This document shows positions 1 to 14,400 of a DNA stretch of 64,000 nt, piece by piece. The stretch is from Rhopalosiphum padi. Taxonomy: Eukaryota; Arthropoda; Insecta; Hemiptera; Aphididae. Positions within the stretch are counted from its first letter, which is position 1, and the number at the start of each line of letters is the position of its first letter. The notes below the pieces were generated by a model. The model had not been told where the DNA came from and ran no database searches. It was given only the letters and a program-made list of their open reading frames with translations. The DNA is taken from the NCBI RefSeq assembly GCF_020882245.1, contig NC_083598.1:25519858-25583857 (forward strand), written 5' to 3'. The position numbers and the translations under genes are program-made.

Positions 1-1590
1 CTTTACTATTTTATACTCAAATTATGTTAATCTTACATAACATGTATAAAAAAAATACGTAAAAAAATATTAAAAAATAACAAAAAATAAATAATTATAA
101 ATGATTTTATATGCATTTTAATAAATTGTAAATATGTATTATTTATTAAAATATAAATGGCTCTTAGTCAATCAATTTTGGTTTTAGAGCCATGGTTAAT
201 GGATCAAAATGACTTTAAAAAAATCAGTCTAATACCCAAATAAAAAAAACACCGGTTGCCGCGTACCGAGAGGGTTAAAAATTTGAAATTTATCAGAAAA
301 TGTGTATTTATCTACCTACCACTAGTTTGTAAAAAAAATTCGATTCATTCCAATATAATCCGGCCGAGAAATTCAGTATTCCCTAAATTGGTGATCACAC
401 TGTATATACCTATTAGACATTTAGATACGTATTTATGGAGCCAAAGGGGGGGGGGGGTCCCCCGTAACTATGCCACTGCGATAGAAAATACACAAATCAA
501 ACTTAAACGTCTCTTGTTTACACTCTTGTCCATAAATGGCATAAATAAAGCTATAACTAACATTTTAATAATTCAAACAATTATTCAATAAATATAACAA
601 CGGCGTATCACGCGTTAACGACCAATACAGATTACTATATATGACTCGTAGATAATATACGTGTTATTATATACGTAGGTATAGGTTAGGTTAACTAAAA
701 ACTAATATAATTAATTCTTTTTTTTTATGTTTTGAAAGAGAGGCTAATTTTATAAAAAGAACTTTCAAAAAAATTTCTCTTGGCTATAGTTTTTTGAAAT
801 AGTTCTATAAGCACGCCTAATAAATATGCACATTATGCAACAAGCTATTAAATTATATATACCTATATATATAAATATAGTAATTAAAATACTGACGCAA
901 ACAAACTTCTATATATATATATATGTAATAATATGTACCTATATATATCTATACTATAAAACTTATAAAACTAAAATCTGTAAACGTTTTTATAAACGCT
1001 TTGGCCCATATGTTAGTAGTTAGGACTGTTTGGAGACCCCTCACCTATATAACATGAAAACATGTTTCGTACATAGTAATATAATATAGTGTATATTAGA
1101 TTATGGATAAACCGTGATAACGATATACATTTTGTACACTATTTGACGTTTCTCGTGTGTAGTCGTAACTCGTATGACATATACGTTACATCTTACATGA
1201 TGGATATTATAATTTTATTATACAATAATAGACGTTTTTACGTGTTGATGTACCTATACTATTAGCTACAGCAGCTCACGCACACATACCACATGTATAC
1301 CACAAACCAAGTATATCGCGGTACGCTCAATAATACGGCGCGTGCATCATCAGTATACAATCGTCATACCGCCGTTGTCGGTCAATATAGGCAGGTAATA
1401 GGTACCTATACTCGTATATTAGGCTATAACGCGCGACAAACGGATGATACGATAGACGTCCGACACACCACGGCACACCGCTGCGCAATGTTATATCCAC
1501 TTATAATATAATCAAGCGGACCGAGCGTATTATAATAATAAATGACATGCAGCGGCCCATACATATATATATATATATTATAATATTATT
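1..1590. other. AT-rich upstream intergenic sequence, no gene seen
   Basis: AT-rich sequence upstream of the Lmx1-like gene. Short open frames here (for example 256-591 and 826-1023) are low-complexity, rich in I, Y and K, and match no family I know. A run of G followed by a short C run near 446-463 is a local anomaly and may belong to a transposon remnant or be a sequencing-sensitive homopolymer. No RNA gene was recognised. Confidence 0.5.
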
Positions 1591-1820
1591 ATCATGACGT
1601 CTGCATGTGCAGCACCGCGGGGTGGACGGGCGGCGACGCGTATTCGGTGGCGGTATATACGTATACGCGTGTACACACATAATAATATAATATCACATGC
1701 GTTGTATCCGCCGCGACTTTGCGCGACTCAAACGTCGATAAAACGGGTGGCCGCGGCGGGCGAGTGGCGACATCGACGACGGCGGCGTTTCCGCGTGTAT
1801 ACCTCGTCTATACTATATAT

Positions 1821-1867
<47 letters not shown>

Positions 1868-2468
1868 TGTGTCCCCGTCCGAGAGACGCGACGACACCAC
1901 CGCCGCCGCCGAAATCAGAACGGCGTCGGCTTGGTGTTGCGCGCGGGCGGCGGGTTTCGGCGGTCGTGCGGCGGCGGCGGCGGGGTGGAGGGAAGGGCTA
2001 GTAGTACAGCGCCCCCTCCCATTGGCCGGCCGGCCGATCGACGCGTCGTCCCGGGCGCCAACGGACGCGTCCGGTGGGCGTGCCGGTGCTCGGGGCGCTA
2101 ACGCCATCGACGCCGCCGCCGTTGCCGTCCCACGCGACTCGTGCAGTCGTGGTGTTGTAGCGGTGCAGCGACGGCCTCGAGACACGCGGTGGTGACGATT
2201 GACGACCACACCGTAATATATTATTATAGTTCTGTGCAATAATAATAATAATTATTATTATTATTATCGTCGTCGTTTCGCGTACACTGCAACATATTAT
2301 TCATCCGCATAATACGCACAGATCGTCGTATACGCGATATTAATATTAGGTGCAGTGCATTAACGCCGTCGACGACGTGTACCGCCGCCAAATACGTTCA
2401 ATCTTGTAAAAATACACACACTGCACCGGCTGTGCGTTTCGTCCGCGGCTCAAACCCGGCCCGGTCAA
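1591..2468 (+). promoter_or_regulatory. GC/CpG-rich promoter and 5' UTR region of the Lmx1-like gene
   Basis: Composition changes abruptly from AT-rich to GC- and CpG-rich at about 1.6 kb and stays so to about 2.2 kb. The start codon of the Lmx1-like gene lies at 2469. Long open frames on both strands here are compositional artefacts of the high GC content and the TG repeat. I see no clear TATA box tied to a start site. The transcription start is therefore unplaced, and the assignment to the downstream gene rests on position and strand only. Confidence 0.5.
1826..1865. repeat. (TG)n microsatellite
   Basis: About 20 uninterrupted TG dinucleotides inside the GC-rich region upstream of the Lmx1-like gene. 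It is likely polymorphic in length and creates spurious Cys/Val open frames. Confidence 0.95.
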
Positions 2469-5400
2469 ATGATGCTGGACATACTGCACCGGCACGTCGT
2501 CAGGGACATGGACGGATTTCCCAGAATCTCCAACTGTGAGTATATTTTGATATAATATGTTATTAACATTATACGCACGTCGCCGTCTAACGACATAACC
2601 ATAATATATTATTATTAAAATATTGACATTATAGTGTATAATTTATAATAATATACACATTACGAGACGTATCGTATATGTGCGATATGGCGCATATAGT
2701 GGACGGGACCGGACAATTATTATGGCCAATTACAACCACCTTTGTATACGTTACAAACGAGCGGGTATGGCCTTTGAAAGCGCGGAAGTGCATGGAGCGG
2801 ACGTCTTTTTGCAGGAGTCGCGCGCGAGTTTCTATTCCCGGTCGAGATCGTTCAATTACTTATTACCTTATCATTCCTTTGGTCATGCCAAGTTTCGATT
2901 TATTGTGTACCCGCTATTATATAAATATTAGCAATAAGTGCAAATGAGAGTGCACCTGTATACACAATGAACCTGCAGCAGTTAAAATCATAAATATAAT
3001 TATATAGCCGTTGCATGTATACGTTCAATTCGAGTGATTGTAATCGATGTGTAGGCGTGATTTCATTGTTTTTGTGAGTCGAAATTTGCGCATTACCCCT
3101 TAAAAATTATCTCTACTTACATATTATGATATATTATTATATAGTATATTATACGTATTACAAATGCGATACTATTTTTCATCTGACTGTAACGCATATC
3201 GTATGCAGTGTATTAACTCCGCGTCTTGGATAGGGTGGTATGGCTTGGGTGGGCTTCAGACCCCCTTCCAGAATTTTTGGGTAAATGTATGTGCTTATAA
3301 ACATGTTAGTATTAACTTTATTTTTGCCTAGAACGTAAAAAAAATATTATGTTTCATATTATAAACGAATAATCATTCAAGTCAGTTGTAAACTTGTAAA
3401 CACCAATAGAAAGTAGAAACAATATATAAATTATTTATGCAATTAAAAAAAAATAGCTATAAAACATTTTTAGGAATCTAGCACCTCCTAACTTAAAGGA
3501 ATAGTTACGCCTATTTATTTGATCTAATATTAACTTTAAATAAACTGTAGCAAGAATAATCTAATACGTAATTTTTATATTACGCATGATGCAAGATAGA
3601 GATGGACGTCATAGGGGGTAGCGTCTGCTTAAGAGGATGTCACACACTGTTTGTTTTCTGTCTCTAGCCCACGCGCAACATAGACAAAACGCATTTACGC
3701 AGTCTGAGAAGAACTCGCTCAATTTTGGTTCTTGAGTAAATATATTTATTATTTATTATTTAATGTATTTAGGTATAATATATACCTATTATAAAATTGA
3801 ACTTTGATAATATTTCTGAGTACAAGACGATGAGTTTTTTCCATTATTCACAATACAACGTTAATTATATCGTTAAAAAATAGCTATAAATTACAACATT
3901 TTTAAATAACCTTTAAATTTTCAAAATTTAAATTTTTTTTAAAAAACTCATCGTCTTGTACTCAGAAATATTATCAAAATTTAATTTTATAATAAGTATA
4001 TTTAGTCTAGAACCAAAATTGAGTGAGTTCTACTCAGACTGCGTAAGTGCGTTTTGTCTATTATGTTGAGCGTGGGCTAGAGAGAGAAAACAAACAGTGC
4101 GCTGACATCCTCTTAACACTAGTTTCATTGAAAGCTTCTTTAATTATTGTTTATTTTATATACTATTTTATTTCATCATTGAATACGATTACGCCCTTAA
4201 AGCAGACAGTACAGATAACAGAATAACGTAGTTCAGATTTTAATAGATGGCGAAGAAAATATTAACGGGACTTTTGAAAAATAATATAAATGTTTGTTAT
4301 TCCCGTGGTTTTTGCTTTTTACACTATAATAATATAAGCAAACCTTGACACGCGCTGCCGCGCGGGACATTCTGTTTCCTAGAATTGGTGTGATATAATA
4401 TATTGACTGATTATTTGGTAGGTATTTCTCGTCCGTATCCGCCCTATTATTAGATATTTATAAAATTAGTTGTCTACAAACAATAATATAAAAATAAACA
4501 TTTACGAAAACGATCAACAAAATATCTTTATAGTTACATAACTGCTACAATAATATTAAATATTTACAGAATAATATATATATTTTAGTACGAGTGTCAG
4601 GTAATAAATAAAAAAATATTAAATTGCATGTATATAATATATTTTGCTTCTGAGTAAGTAGGAAACGCAATCGCACCAGCCAATATCAAGGAACAATTAT
4701 AACTATTATAACCAATAGACCTTTTAATAGTAGCTATATAATAATAATAATATAATAAACTATTAGACTGAGGGTGGGGGGATTGACACGTTCACGCACC
4801 CACAATTGATGCCACTGATATAAAATATATGCTTTTGTTTCTGGTGTAACCTCATCTATACGTGTATCGTGTACCTACTAACAATATTCAACAAAAACAA
4901 TTAAATCTCTATATTTATTGAAACTTAAAATGTTTACTGTACTGTACCGTTGTGTGAAATGTGCCCTAAACTAGCTAAACTCAGTAAATATCTACGTACC
5001 TAAATCCAATCACTTGTAATACGACTAATTCAAAAAATATATAGGTACCTATAGGTGTACTATCAAGTAGTAGTATATTAGTACATATGCGGTCAAACAT
5101 ACCTATTAATATGCTTTATGAATTATACCGGGAAATCGGTGATATAGTTATAACCTACCATATCTTTAGGGCCCGTTTCTCATGGAGGCATTTCGTACGT
5201 GCGTTTTTCGGTTTACATTGCTATGCTAAGTTCATAGTTTCACCGTACCGATGAGAAAAAGCGCCGTACAGATGAAATCCATCTCGGTCCGACGCGTACT
5301 TATGAACTTGAATAACGTAAACCAAAACGCGATGTAGCTATAGGTATTCGAATACTGTAGTACAGCATGCCTAATTCTTTGTTATTGGTTATATCATTTA

Positions 5401-8400
5401 TAATTATGCAGGCGAAATAACGATTATAATATTTTTAACATTTAATGCGATACTTTTTTGAGCTGGAAAAATATTTTTTTTTTAACCGAATTTGTTCTGA
5501 TTATTACAGTAATTGCAATAGCAACCAAACATTGAAAAATTAATAGATATTTTCTTTTATAGTATTTTGTTGACCGATTTTGCGTTACGCGATAAACAGT
5601 GTTTATATTTTTATAATTCATTTTGCGTTATATTTGATACATTAGAACAACGATTACCATCAAAAGCATGATGATTCAATGTTTTTCCGTGTTGTGAAAA
5701 AAATATCAAATATTTTTTATATATATGGGTATCCAATAATAGCTTTAGGTGTATAATAATACAATTATGAGTGATGTATTGAACTATTGAGAGTTTTACC
5801 GCCAAATTTTATTGTGTAATCAATAAAGTTTATATATTACTGGAATATTTGGGAATTATAAACTATTTACATTTATAATTGTTACATTTCTGGAGTGCCG
5901 CTTCATTAGATTCATAAAGTTTTCACGGACCATTAAAATTCAAATTAAATATTTAATCGAGGAAAGTAAAGTAAAATTGACTAAAATATAAAAAAGAATT
6001 TGCTAGCGTGTTGAACCACACTATCAATGCCGTCTACGATAACGATCAAGTCCACATAAAGTACATAACGGTGAATGATTTTTTCCGCAGTTCATTTTTG
6101 CAATATTGTTATACCTACCTACTATACTACAAACATAAATAAATTATTTTTTCTTATAATCTCCAGTGTCCTTTATGGCTTTATGCTTTATTATTATCAT
6201 TTTTACGTTCATAATAATAATAATTCTCTATTTTAACATTTTTAACCTTCTATCTAATTTAAAGGTAATAATATTTTATTGAGCATCTTTTAATATTTTC
6301 TAATATTTTTAAATTTTAATTTTTAATTTATAATATATAATAATACTAATAACTTGCTTTATGTTATACATTAGTAAGACGGAAATAACTGCACATACAC
6401 GTACTTGGGTTCGACTTTCTCACTAAGTTATCTGTATGTGAATTTGTTACACAAATTCTATCATAATTTAAATTGAGCGTAATGAGAAAACCATATGATA
6501 ATTAATGAGTACAATACACCAACAACTACCTATATATAATATGTTGTAGATACTTCAAATATGTAATCAAACGCATAGTAACAACAATTTTTAATTATCA
6601 GTGCTTTTCTCACAATCGTTTAGATTTTAGAAAATGATAATTAATTTAAATATCGTATTTACGGCTACATAGTAAACATTATAATATGTGATTTAATCCA
6701 TGTATGCAAACGTTTAAGTTTATATATATGTGCAACAAGTACTTAGGTGCTTTACTAATACTCAAATACCGTATATAGACGTATGATAATATGACTATGT
6801 ATAAAACAAAAGGATCAACCGAGTGTTTTAGTCCCTGCAGGGTACGGAAATTATACAATACAAACATATGGGTTCATTACGTATACAATACATCGTGTTT
6901 ATGGCGCAATTTGAATAACTTAATATATAATTAATTTCATATTTAGTTCATATAGTTTTAACATTATTCTGGTTCTATAAACATGTATAGATTTGTGTTT
7001 ATTGCAGCTACATTAATGTGCAACAAACTATATTAAGTAACGTATTATCATCGCATTTATTATGAAATATTTGTATCAATTATCAATGATAATATTCCAT
7101 GTTAAGTCGTATAACCCATAATTTATCGATTTGTTTTTTTATTTATATTAAGGAATCTATCAAGTTGCTTTGTAATAAGCTTATAATATGAGGTTAGTGA
7201 GAATAAGATTTGTTTGGTTCACCTGAAGCGAGAATATGCGCCCACTGCATGGCGACATTCCTGTAAAAACTTATATTGGCTGTATTGTCAATACAAAAAA
7301 ACGTAGTATCGCGTATGCACGTAGCACATAGAAAGAATTACCTATTTCGTTAAGTTTTAAATTTTATTTTAATAAGTGGCATGGCCAAACAACACTACAA
7401 TAAATTTCATAACTGCCTCCGTGAACATTATAATCCTCTCATCTTGAACCTCTTCACTATCACTTCCAGAAACCCCTCTGAGAATGGCCTACGGATTTTC
7501 TTAATTAAACTAACGTAATATCTTATTATACATATTATACTGATTTACTATGTGTTATTATTATTTACTCTTTTTTTTCTTTTTTCTTTTTATAAAATAA
7601 AATAATGACGCTTGAGTGATATCACCAACGCCCTGCTATGATATATATATTATACTGTATACCACAGTACTTCTTATTGTATTGTATCAATGCAAATGCA
7701 GATTGTTGATTTATCAAAAATGAACTATTTAACTTCTAACTTATTATAGTTATGACCTGTAAATTATTAGATACATTATATTATGCTAATAATTAAATTT
7801 ACCTATTGTATGTTGAATTGTGTAACGCATATTTTTTTATGCAAAATTTTTAGTAATGTAATGAAATTTAATTATTTAAAAAAATATATTTTTCTTGAAT
7901 AGTAAATATAAAATCTAATTCTTCTATATTCTGAGAGGAGCGAAAAATGTATTGATCTTAAAATGTGTCTTATTCTTTTGGAGTACTAAAAATGCTTTAA
8001 ACTCAAATTTCTATATTTTTTCTACTGACAAAATCAATATAATTATTAAAAATAAAAGAGGTCAATAATATAAATTTCCCACTATTATTCTTAATCATTG
8101 GAAAAAATAAAAATAATAAAAACGGAATTTTTTTATTTAAAACAACTTATTTGTGGGAACTTGAAACTTTACCGTATAATATTATATTATTATACAAAAT
8201 GACGCAATCTTGATTTATTTTAAATGTTTACGGTATTAACCAGTAAGATGTTATTACATTTTGAATTTTATAAGTTGATATAAGCTATAAATACATTATA
8301 CATATTATTATAATAATTAAATATTAATTAGTAATATAATAAATGCAATATTTTGGAAAAATTATAATCAACCTACCTTAATACCAATAATTACTAAACG

Positions 8401-11400
8401 TCGATAAGCACAAACCCAAGGTTCCTCATAAATTGCCAATACTGGAATACAATAAAAATGTTGAGCGGATATCTACAATACTTTTTTATCAGAGTTTAAA
8501 ATTGGAGTTTTGAAAACATTTGTCTAAATTGTGAAATTTTTTAAATTATGATTATAGTTAAAAATTCATAACATTTTTAATATTCATATCTGAGGTTTGA
8601 TAATGTTATACAAGGGTCTTAAAAGTTTTGCATACAATAGTTATATAAAAAATTTTATCCTAATTTCACAAATATTTTTATGAGCGTTGGAAACTTAAAT
8701 TTTGACGAGATTGGATATTATTCCCAATATACGTCAGTTATTGTATCTATATTAAAATATACTTGAATGAGATATTTACTATCTTCATTGAGAAAATAAA
8801 ATACGAATTCTAACTAAAACTGGTGTTCAATGACCACAAACTAATTGAGCAATTAAGTACCTGTATATTTATATACCTATATATTATGTTTTACAACCGG
8901 AAACGGCAGAAACTTATAAAATACCTAATAATAAACTGCCGAAATACGATTGCAGTATCTTTACGTAAACGAAAGTGTTATAAAAATAAAACATTTCGGT
9001 AAATAAGGGTCTGATAAAATATGTCTAGCTAACAGGTACATACAAAACTATAAATCATAAGCATTTACGCATTTACACTTTTTCTCGATTTTATTTTTAT
9101 AGCTAGGTACAAAGTATAATAATATAATATATAATATTATATCGACAATCCATTTGAGTACCTTTGTAGTATATAAACTAGTAAACTGGGGGAAGAGGTT
9201 TTAATAAGATATATATAATCATATAAAAGTACTACACGAGGCTTAAAGTGAAAAAAAATAATATTAGAGGGGGATGTGATCTTTATATTATAGTTTTGAC
9301 AGTTGTATATTTATATTACACATATATTCATAGTTTTGTATATACACATTATATAATATATAAAAAAAATAACTCAGAAAATATTGTAACGATTAGTTTA
9401 CTAGGTATCGTTGATTTAGGATTTTTAACATAATAAAGCTGCCTAGGCCTTAGGTGATAAAAATCCAAAATACCACTATAATCTGTAATCTGCACCAAAT
9501 TTCCCATTTTCGATAAAATTAAGTATATTTCTTGATTAAATAATAAATTAACATTTTCAAAAATTATTATTCTGTCAGATTTTAATGTTCCAACTTCTAA
9601 GTACTTACTCCAATGCATCTTTAGGATTTAATTGATTTTAAAGTTAGGAATACCACCTCTCCTTGCACCTTGCACCTCACAATCACAAACTTTAGTCTGA
9701 CCTAGCATGATTAATTAACTTAAGTTAGTTAATCATGTGACCTAATAAGTAGAAAAAATCATTGTACTATATGTTTGATTATTCGGCTCCAACGGACATT
9801 ATATTCAAAACATAATAATTTAAATGTCGTTTTGATTAATAATTAAAAGCCTATACTGTATAGATCATTTTTTTTTTAATTCGGTTAATAATATATAAAT
9901 TTTTATTCATAAATGTTATACATTTCTTCGTTACCAGATTAATAAATATGATATAATTTTAATGGTTTATAAATATTGATATTATTTTCAAGATTATATT
10001 ATTTGTATTCAAATTTCATTATTCAATCCACTCATCATGTCTATTATATCAATATGATAATAATTGATAAAGTTTAAATATTGAAAATCACCAAGATTAT
10101 AAAATTATGACTATAATCGTCTATTTGTAGAATGTTTATTACATATATTTCTCACGTTTCGTGCATCAACACGTAATAGTTATCTAAGAATAAGTTGTAT
10201 TATAGCTTCTCTGAATATCCTTTTTGACGTGTTTATTGTTCACTCAAATTATTTTATACCATATTATTAAATACTTGCCCGTTACGCAGGTGGCGGCGGG
10301 TCACGTTTACCCATTAGATAGGTACGTCTATATAATATTTTATATTTCACCCGGTTACTTTATCCAAAAACTGATTATTCATCTGGCAGTATGTTTGATT
10401 CTTTGACATCTAGTCTTCAAAAATTAATGTATTATTAATTGTTTTATTTTATATTATTTAATCATTTGAATAGAGATTTCAAAATTCATTGGATGTATTA
10501 AAAAAAAAAATCATCTCTGAAATAAAATATGGGAGAGGTACTCACTAAAAAAACATTACATCAAAACATAACGATCATTGACCAAGCAAATGTGGTAAAA
10601 GCTTTGTGTGCCATAAAAGGACAAAGAATTACAAAGCATTTTTTCCGTGGCCTTTTTAATTTTTCTTCTATCGTTTTCCGTACATCGGTAACTTCGACCT
10701 CTCTGCGTATAGTACTTACTTAAGAGTACAGTTTGATTGTATGTCATACACGGCATAATAATGCTCTTCATGAATATATTATATTAATTGAAATGCCTAA
10801 AACGTTCAAAAGTCGATACGTCTACTGTCTACTTATCGTTTTCGGGTGTTTTGACCCCTGTGCTACCTATAGTCGTACAGTATCGCTATTGGTACGTAAT
10901 ACAATGAATTTTTTATTATCACGATACGTTTTACGTTCGCTATTCCGGTCGTAAGCGTGTGGTACACGGAAAAAATCGCATATAAATCAATAATTGAGTG
11001 GTATTTATTATTTGTTGTTGCCAGCAGACGGCGACTGTGGCGACGGCCCGGCGAGTTGCGAGGGCTGCGGTTCGAAGATCGTGGACAGGTTCCTGATGCG
11101 TGTTGGTACGAGCAGCTGGCACGAGCATTGCGTCACGTGTACCGCGTGCGGCGTCCCACTGGCCAAGTCGTGCTACTACCGGCACAATGGATTGTACTGC
11201 AAAAACGATTATGACAGGTAACTCGGAACTATACAACTACTATCGGTCCCCATGACTTTATAAATGCACTACATATATATGATATATTATTATACTGCAC
11301 GTATAAAATACATCGTCTGCCGCGACGTCACACCGCATGTCGGTATTTAGTACCTATATTTAGTATATTTAGTATATTTCTATATGTATATATATATATA

Positions 11401-14400
11401 TAGTATATACCCATTCTATTATTGATTAGTAAACTAGTGACCCACAACGTAAAGATTCCGATTTGCAGTAATGCACATTCAGTAACTACACGTCTACACC
11501 AGCGTGTAGGTAAACGATACGAGTTAGCTCTTTGTACGACACGATCGACGAATCGGTACTTACCAATTCCCGCGAGACTCCTTCGGCCCACGCCAAACAA
11601 ATATATCAAAATAGCTATGCAAATTTACGTTCAGCGGTGTGCCAATCACGGTGTTTGTTAGCTCTAACATGAAAGTGAATTGCGACCGAATACCAATACT
11701 AACTGCTTTTATAAAGACTTTGTGGCGAGTACGCGAGTAACGTGTCTTATGTTTATTTCAGACTATTTGGAGTCAAATGCGGTCGGTGTGGCGAGCCTTT
11801 GGGAGCCAGAGAGTTGGTAATGCGCGCCGGGCCCAGTCACGTCTATCACGTGGGATGTTTCGCGTGCGTGGCTTGCATGCAACCATTACAAAAAGGTCAG
11901 CAGTATGTGGTCAAAGCTGGAGGCGGGCAACTGTTCTGCCGCACAGACTTCGAAAAAGAAATATTTCTCATGCAACAGTCCGTTGGAAGTCCTCAACCAG
12001 GTATCTACCTATAATAATACAAGTATATACCTAACTATAGACATACCTGTTTTAGATTTTTAGACATAACTAAATTTAGCTTAGTTTTGGCGTGTTGGTC
12101 CTCGATATACATAGGTATATGTAGGTATATTGTATATACGTATATACTCCCCCCTATTATTACCATATTTTAGTCTTATATACTTGACTTCTGATGCAAA
12201 ACTTTCTGTCTAGACTATATGTGACCTAACTAGATAATAGATACTATATTTGAATATTTCAATAAAAAAACTCATTGACGGGAACAAACACTAAGAAAAT
12301 ATGCTATATAATTTATTACTTACATAATGTATATGAGTTATTAGAGTATTATAGTATTTTGGTTGCAGAGCTATTTTTATAAATAATATATATATATGTT
12401 ATTGTGGGCGTATAGTCGCAGACTATAATGGTATATCTCGATGATTTAAAACTTTGCTCTTGTATGGTCTCAAATTATTAAATTATACAACTGTATAATT
12501 TCGCTGCAATGTCACACCTAAGAATTATTCATTATAGGAATCGTTGGTTGGTACATTTTTCCAATATAAAGATACACATACTAAATTTCCATTGGTCAGT
12601 TAACAATGCCAAGAGTCGTATTTTTATTTTTAAGTTGATTTAAGTAAATTAAAAATGTAGTAAAATTACAAAAGTTCCTCGTGATAAAAATTTAATAACG
12701 ATTTGTTAGCGTACAGTAGCTGGTTTTGTGGGTATATTTTCTGGGTAGATAATATTGCAGCTAACAATTTTGAGTTTTTTGTATTTGGTTATGACATAAT
12801 GTGATTGTGTGAGGAGAAATGGTTGTTATATTAACAAATTGTTTTGATCCGACATTCATCACACAAATGTATACATGTGTCATTTACTATAGTATTATCA
12901 GTCACAATTACGTATTACCTTCAATTATATGTTTAAATGAAATATTACGAATTATTACATTTTGTCGTTGTTTTTGTTCAGATGACAGTTTAACTTTGGA
13001 CGAGAATTGTAGGCCTCGAGACGGCCGTCGTGGTCCGAAAAGACCCAGAACCATATTGACTTCTGTACAACGACGGCAGTTCAAAGCTTCGTTCGAAGTC
13101 AGTCCAAAACCTTGTAGAAAAGTAAGTTCGTGTTGTTATAATAATTGGCATTCATATAATATGTGTATGTACAGTTGGGCACAGTATTAAAACGATTAAA
13201 GACACATATAAAAATAACATGTATTAAATGTGCATGCTCCATAAGTTATTAGTTAGTCATAATAATCCTTATTTTGTATTTTTTAAATGATATAGGGTAA
13301 TGATGGAAACAGCCTTAAACTCAGACGTTTAAATCCAACGGGTTTTATACATTTTTGTCATCACGTTTACTTTATTGTGCTTAACACTGTAACTTTTATA
13401 TTATGTTTTATACGCAATTTATGATCTGCAGGTACGAGAAGCGCTGGCTAAAGACACGGGTTTAAGTGTGCGAGTCGTGCAAGTATGGTTTCAAAATCAG
13501 AGAGCCAAAATGAAAAAAATCCAAAGAAAGAGTAAACAGGACGATAAAAATACCAACAATAATAACGCTAACAATACGGACAAAAATGAAACTGAACACG
13601 CTACAAATACCACGTCTAGCGTGTGTTCTGGAGGTAATAAAAGTCATATAATATTGTATAGTTGTTTCAAATAATATTAGACATAGATATTTAATCATAT
13701 TTTAATCAATTATTGACATGATGAAAAACTAATATGATATTTTGGTATGACATTATACACACATACAGCTTATATAAATCGTAAAATATGACTTACGTTA
13801 AAGAAGAATTTGATAGCCTTTTACTTACGACATACTAGTATATACTACAACTTAAAAGTAGGAATTTTCTTAGATATATTTTAAACAGCTAAATAGGTGT
13901 TCATTACGATTCCCATCATAGTAAATTAACAATTATTATATGATGCAAGCTCATTGCTTACTCATTGCACATTTTCATTTAATTTATACCCCATCTCATA
14001 TCATCTTCAGGTACCTTTTAAACATTGCACTGCCGTAGGTTTCATTGTATCATTCATTTTTTTTTTTAGTGATAAATTAATTGATTATGTATATGTGTAG
14101 TTGTTAAACATCTGCATTCTGCGTGATGTTTAAGAACTGTACGTATTCTAAACAAATGCATTGTTAGGTAAAGTCAAGTGTAAACGTGCGTCTGTTTTTG
14201 TCTGTAGATCATTACTTGAGCTTGAGTACGCTGAGCATGCACGACAGCAGCGACTCGAACTATCAGAACAGCCAGCCGCTGAACCCCAACATACCGTACT
14301 CGCCCGAAGGTAAATAACATTCGCGTGATAATAATATAATGTCGAGAACCGCCGCGTTTATTCGTGAAAGGCTATTGCATTCTGCATCGGAAATTAAACT

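Larger units (their letters stand above)
2536..11024 (+). other. First intron of the Lmx1-like gene (8.5 kb)
   Basis: The large intron runs from the GTGAGT donor after exon 1 to a tandem CAGCAG acceptor before exon 2. It holds a palindromic element at 3633-4112, a hairpin element at about 5169-5345 and other AT-rich sequence. An open frame on the minus strand at 9349-9618 and several others were examined and match no family I recognise. Long first introns of developmental regulators often carry enhancers, but none can be identified by reading alone. Confidence 0.7.

Noticed and set aside
1594..2239. Long overlapping open frames on both strands before the Lmx1-like gene
   Set aside because: They follow from high GC content and the (TG)n repeat, have biased residues (C/V, A/R runs) and match no family. 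The start codon of the real gene is downstream.
9349..9618. Minus-strand 89-residue frame in Lmx1 intron 1
   Set aside because: The composition is less biased than its neighbours and it could be transposon debris, but I recognise no motif and saw no paired termini.
13462..13698. Minus-strand open frame over the homeodomain exon
   Set aside because: It is antisense to a fully supported Lmx1 exon, so it is a shadow frame.
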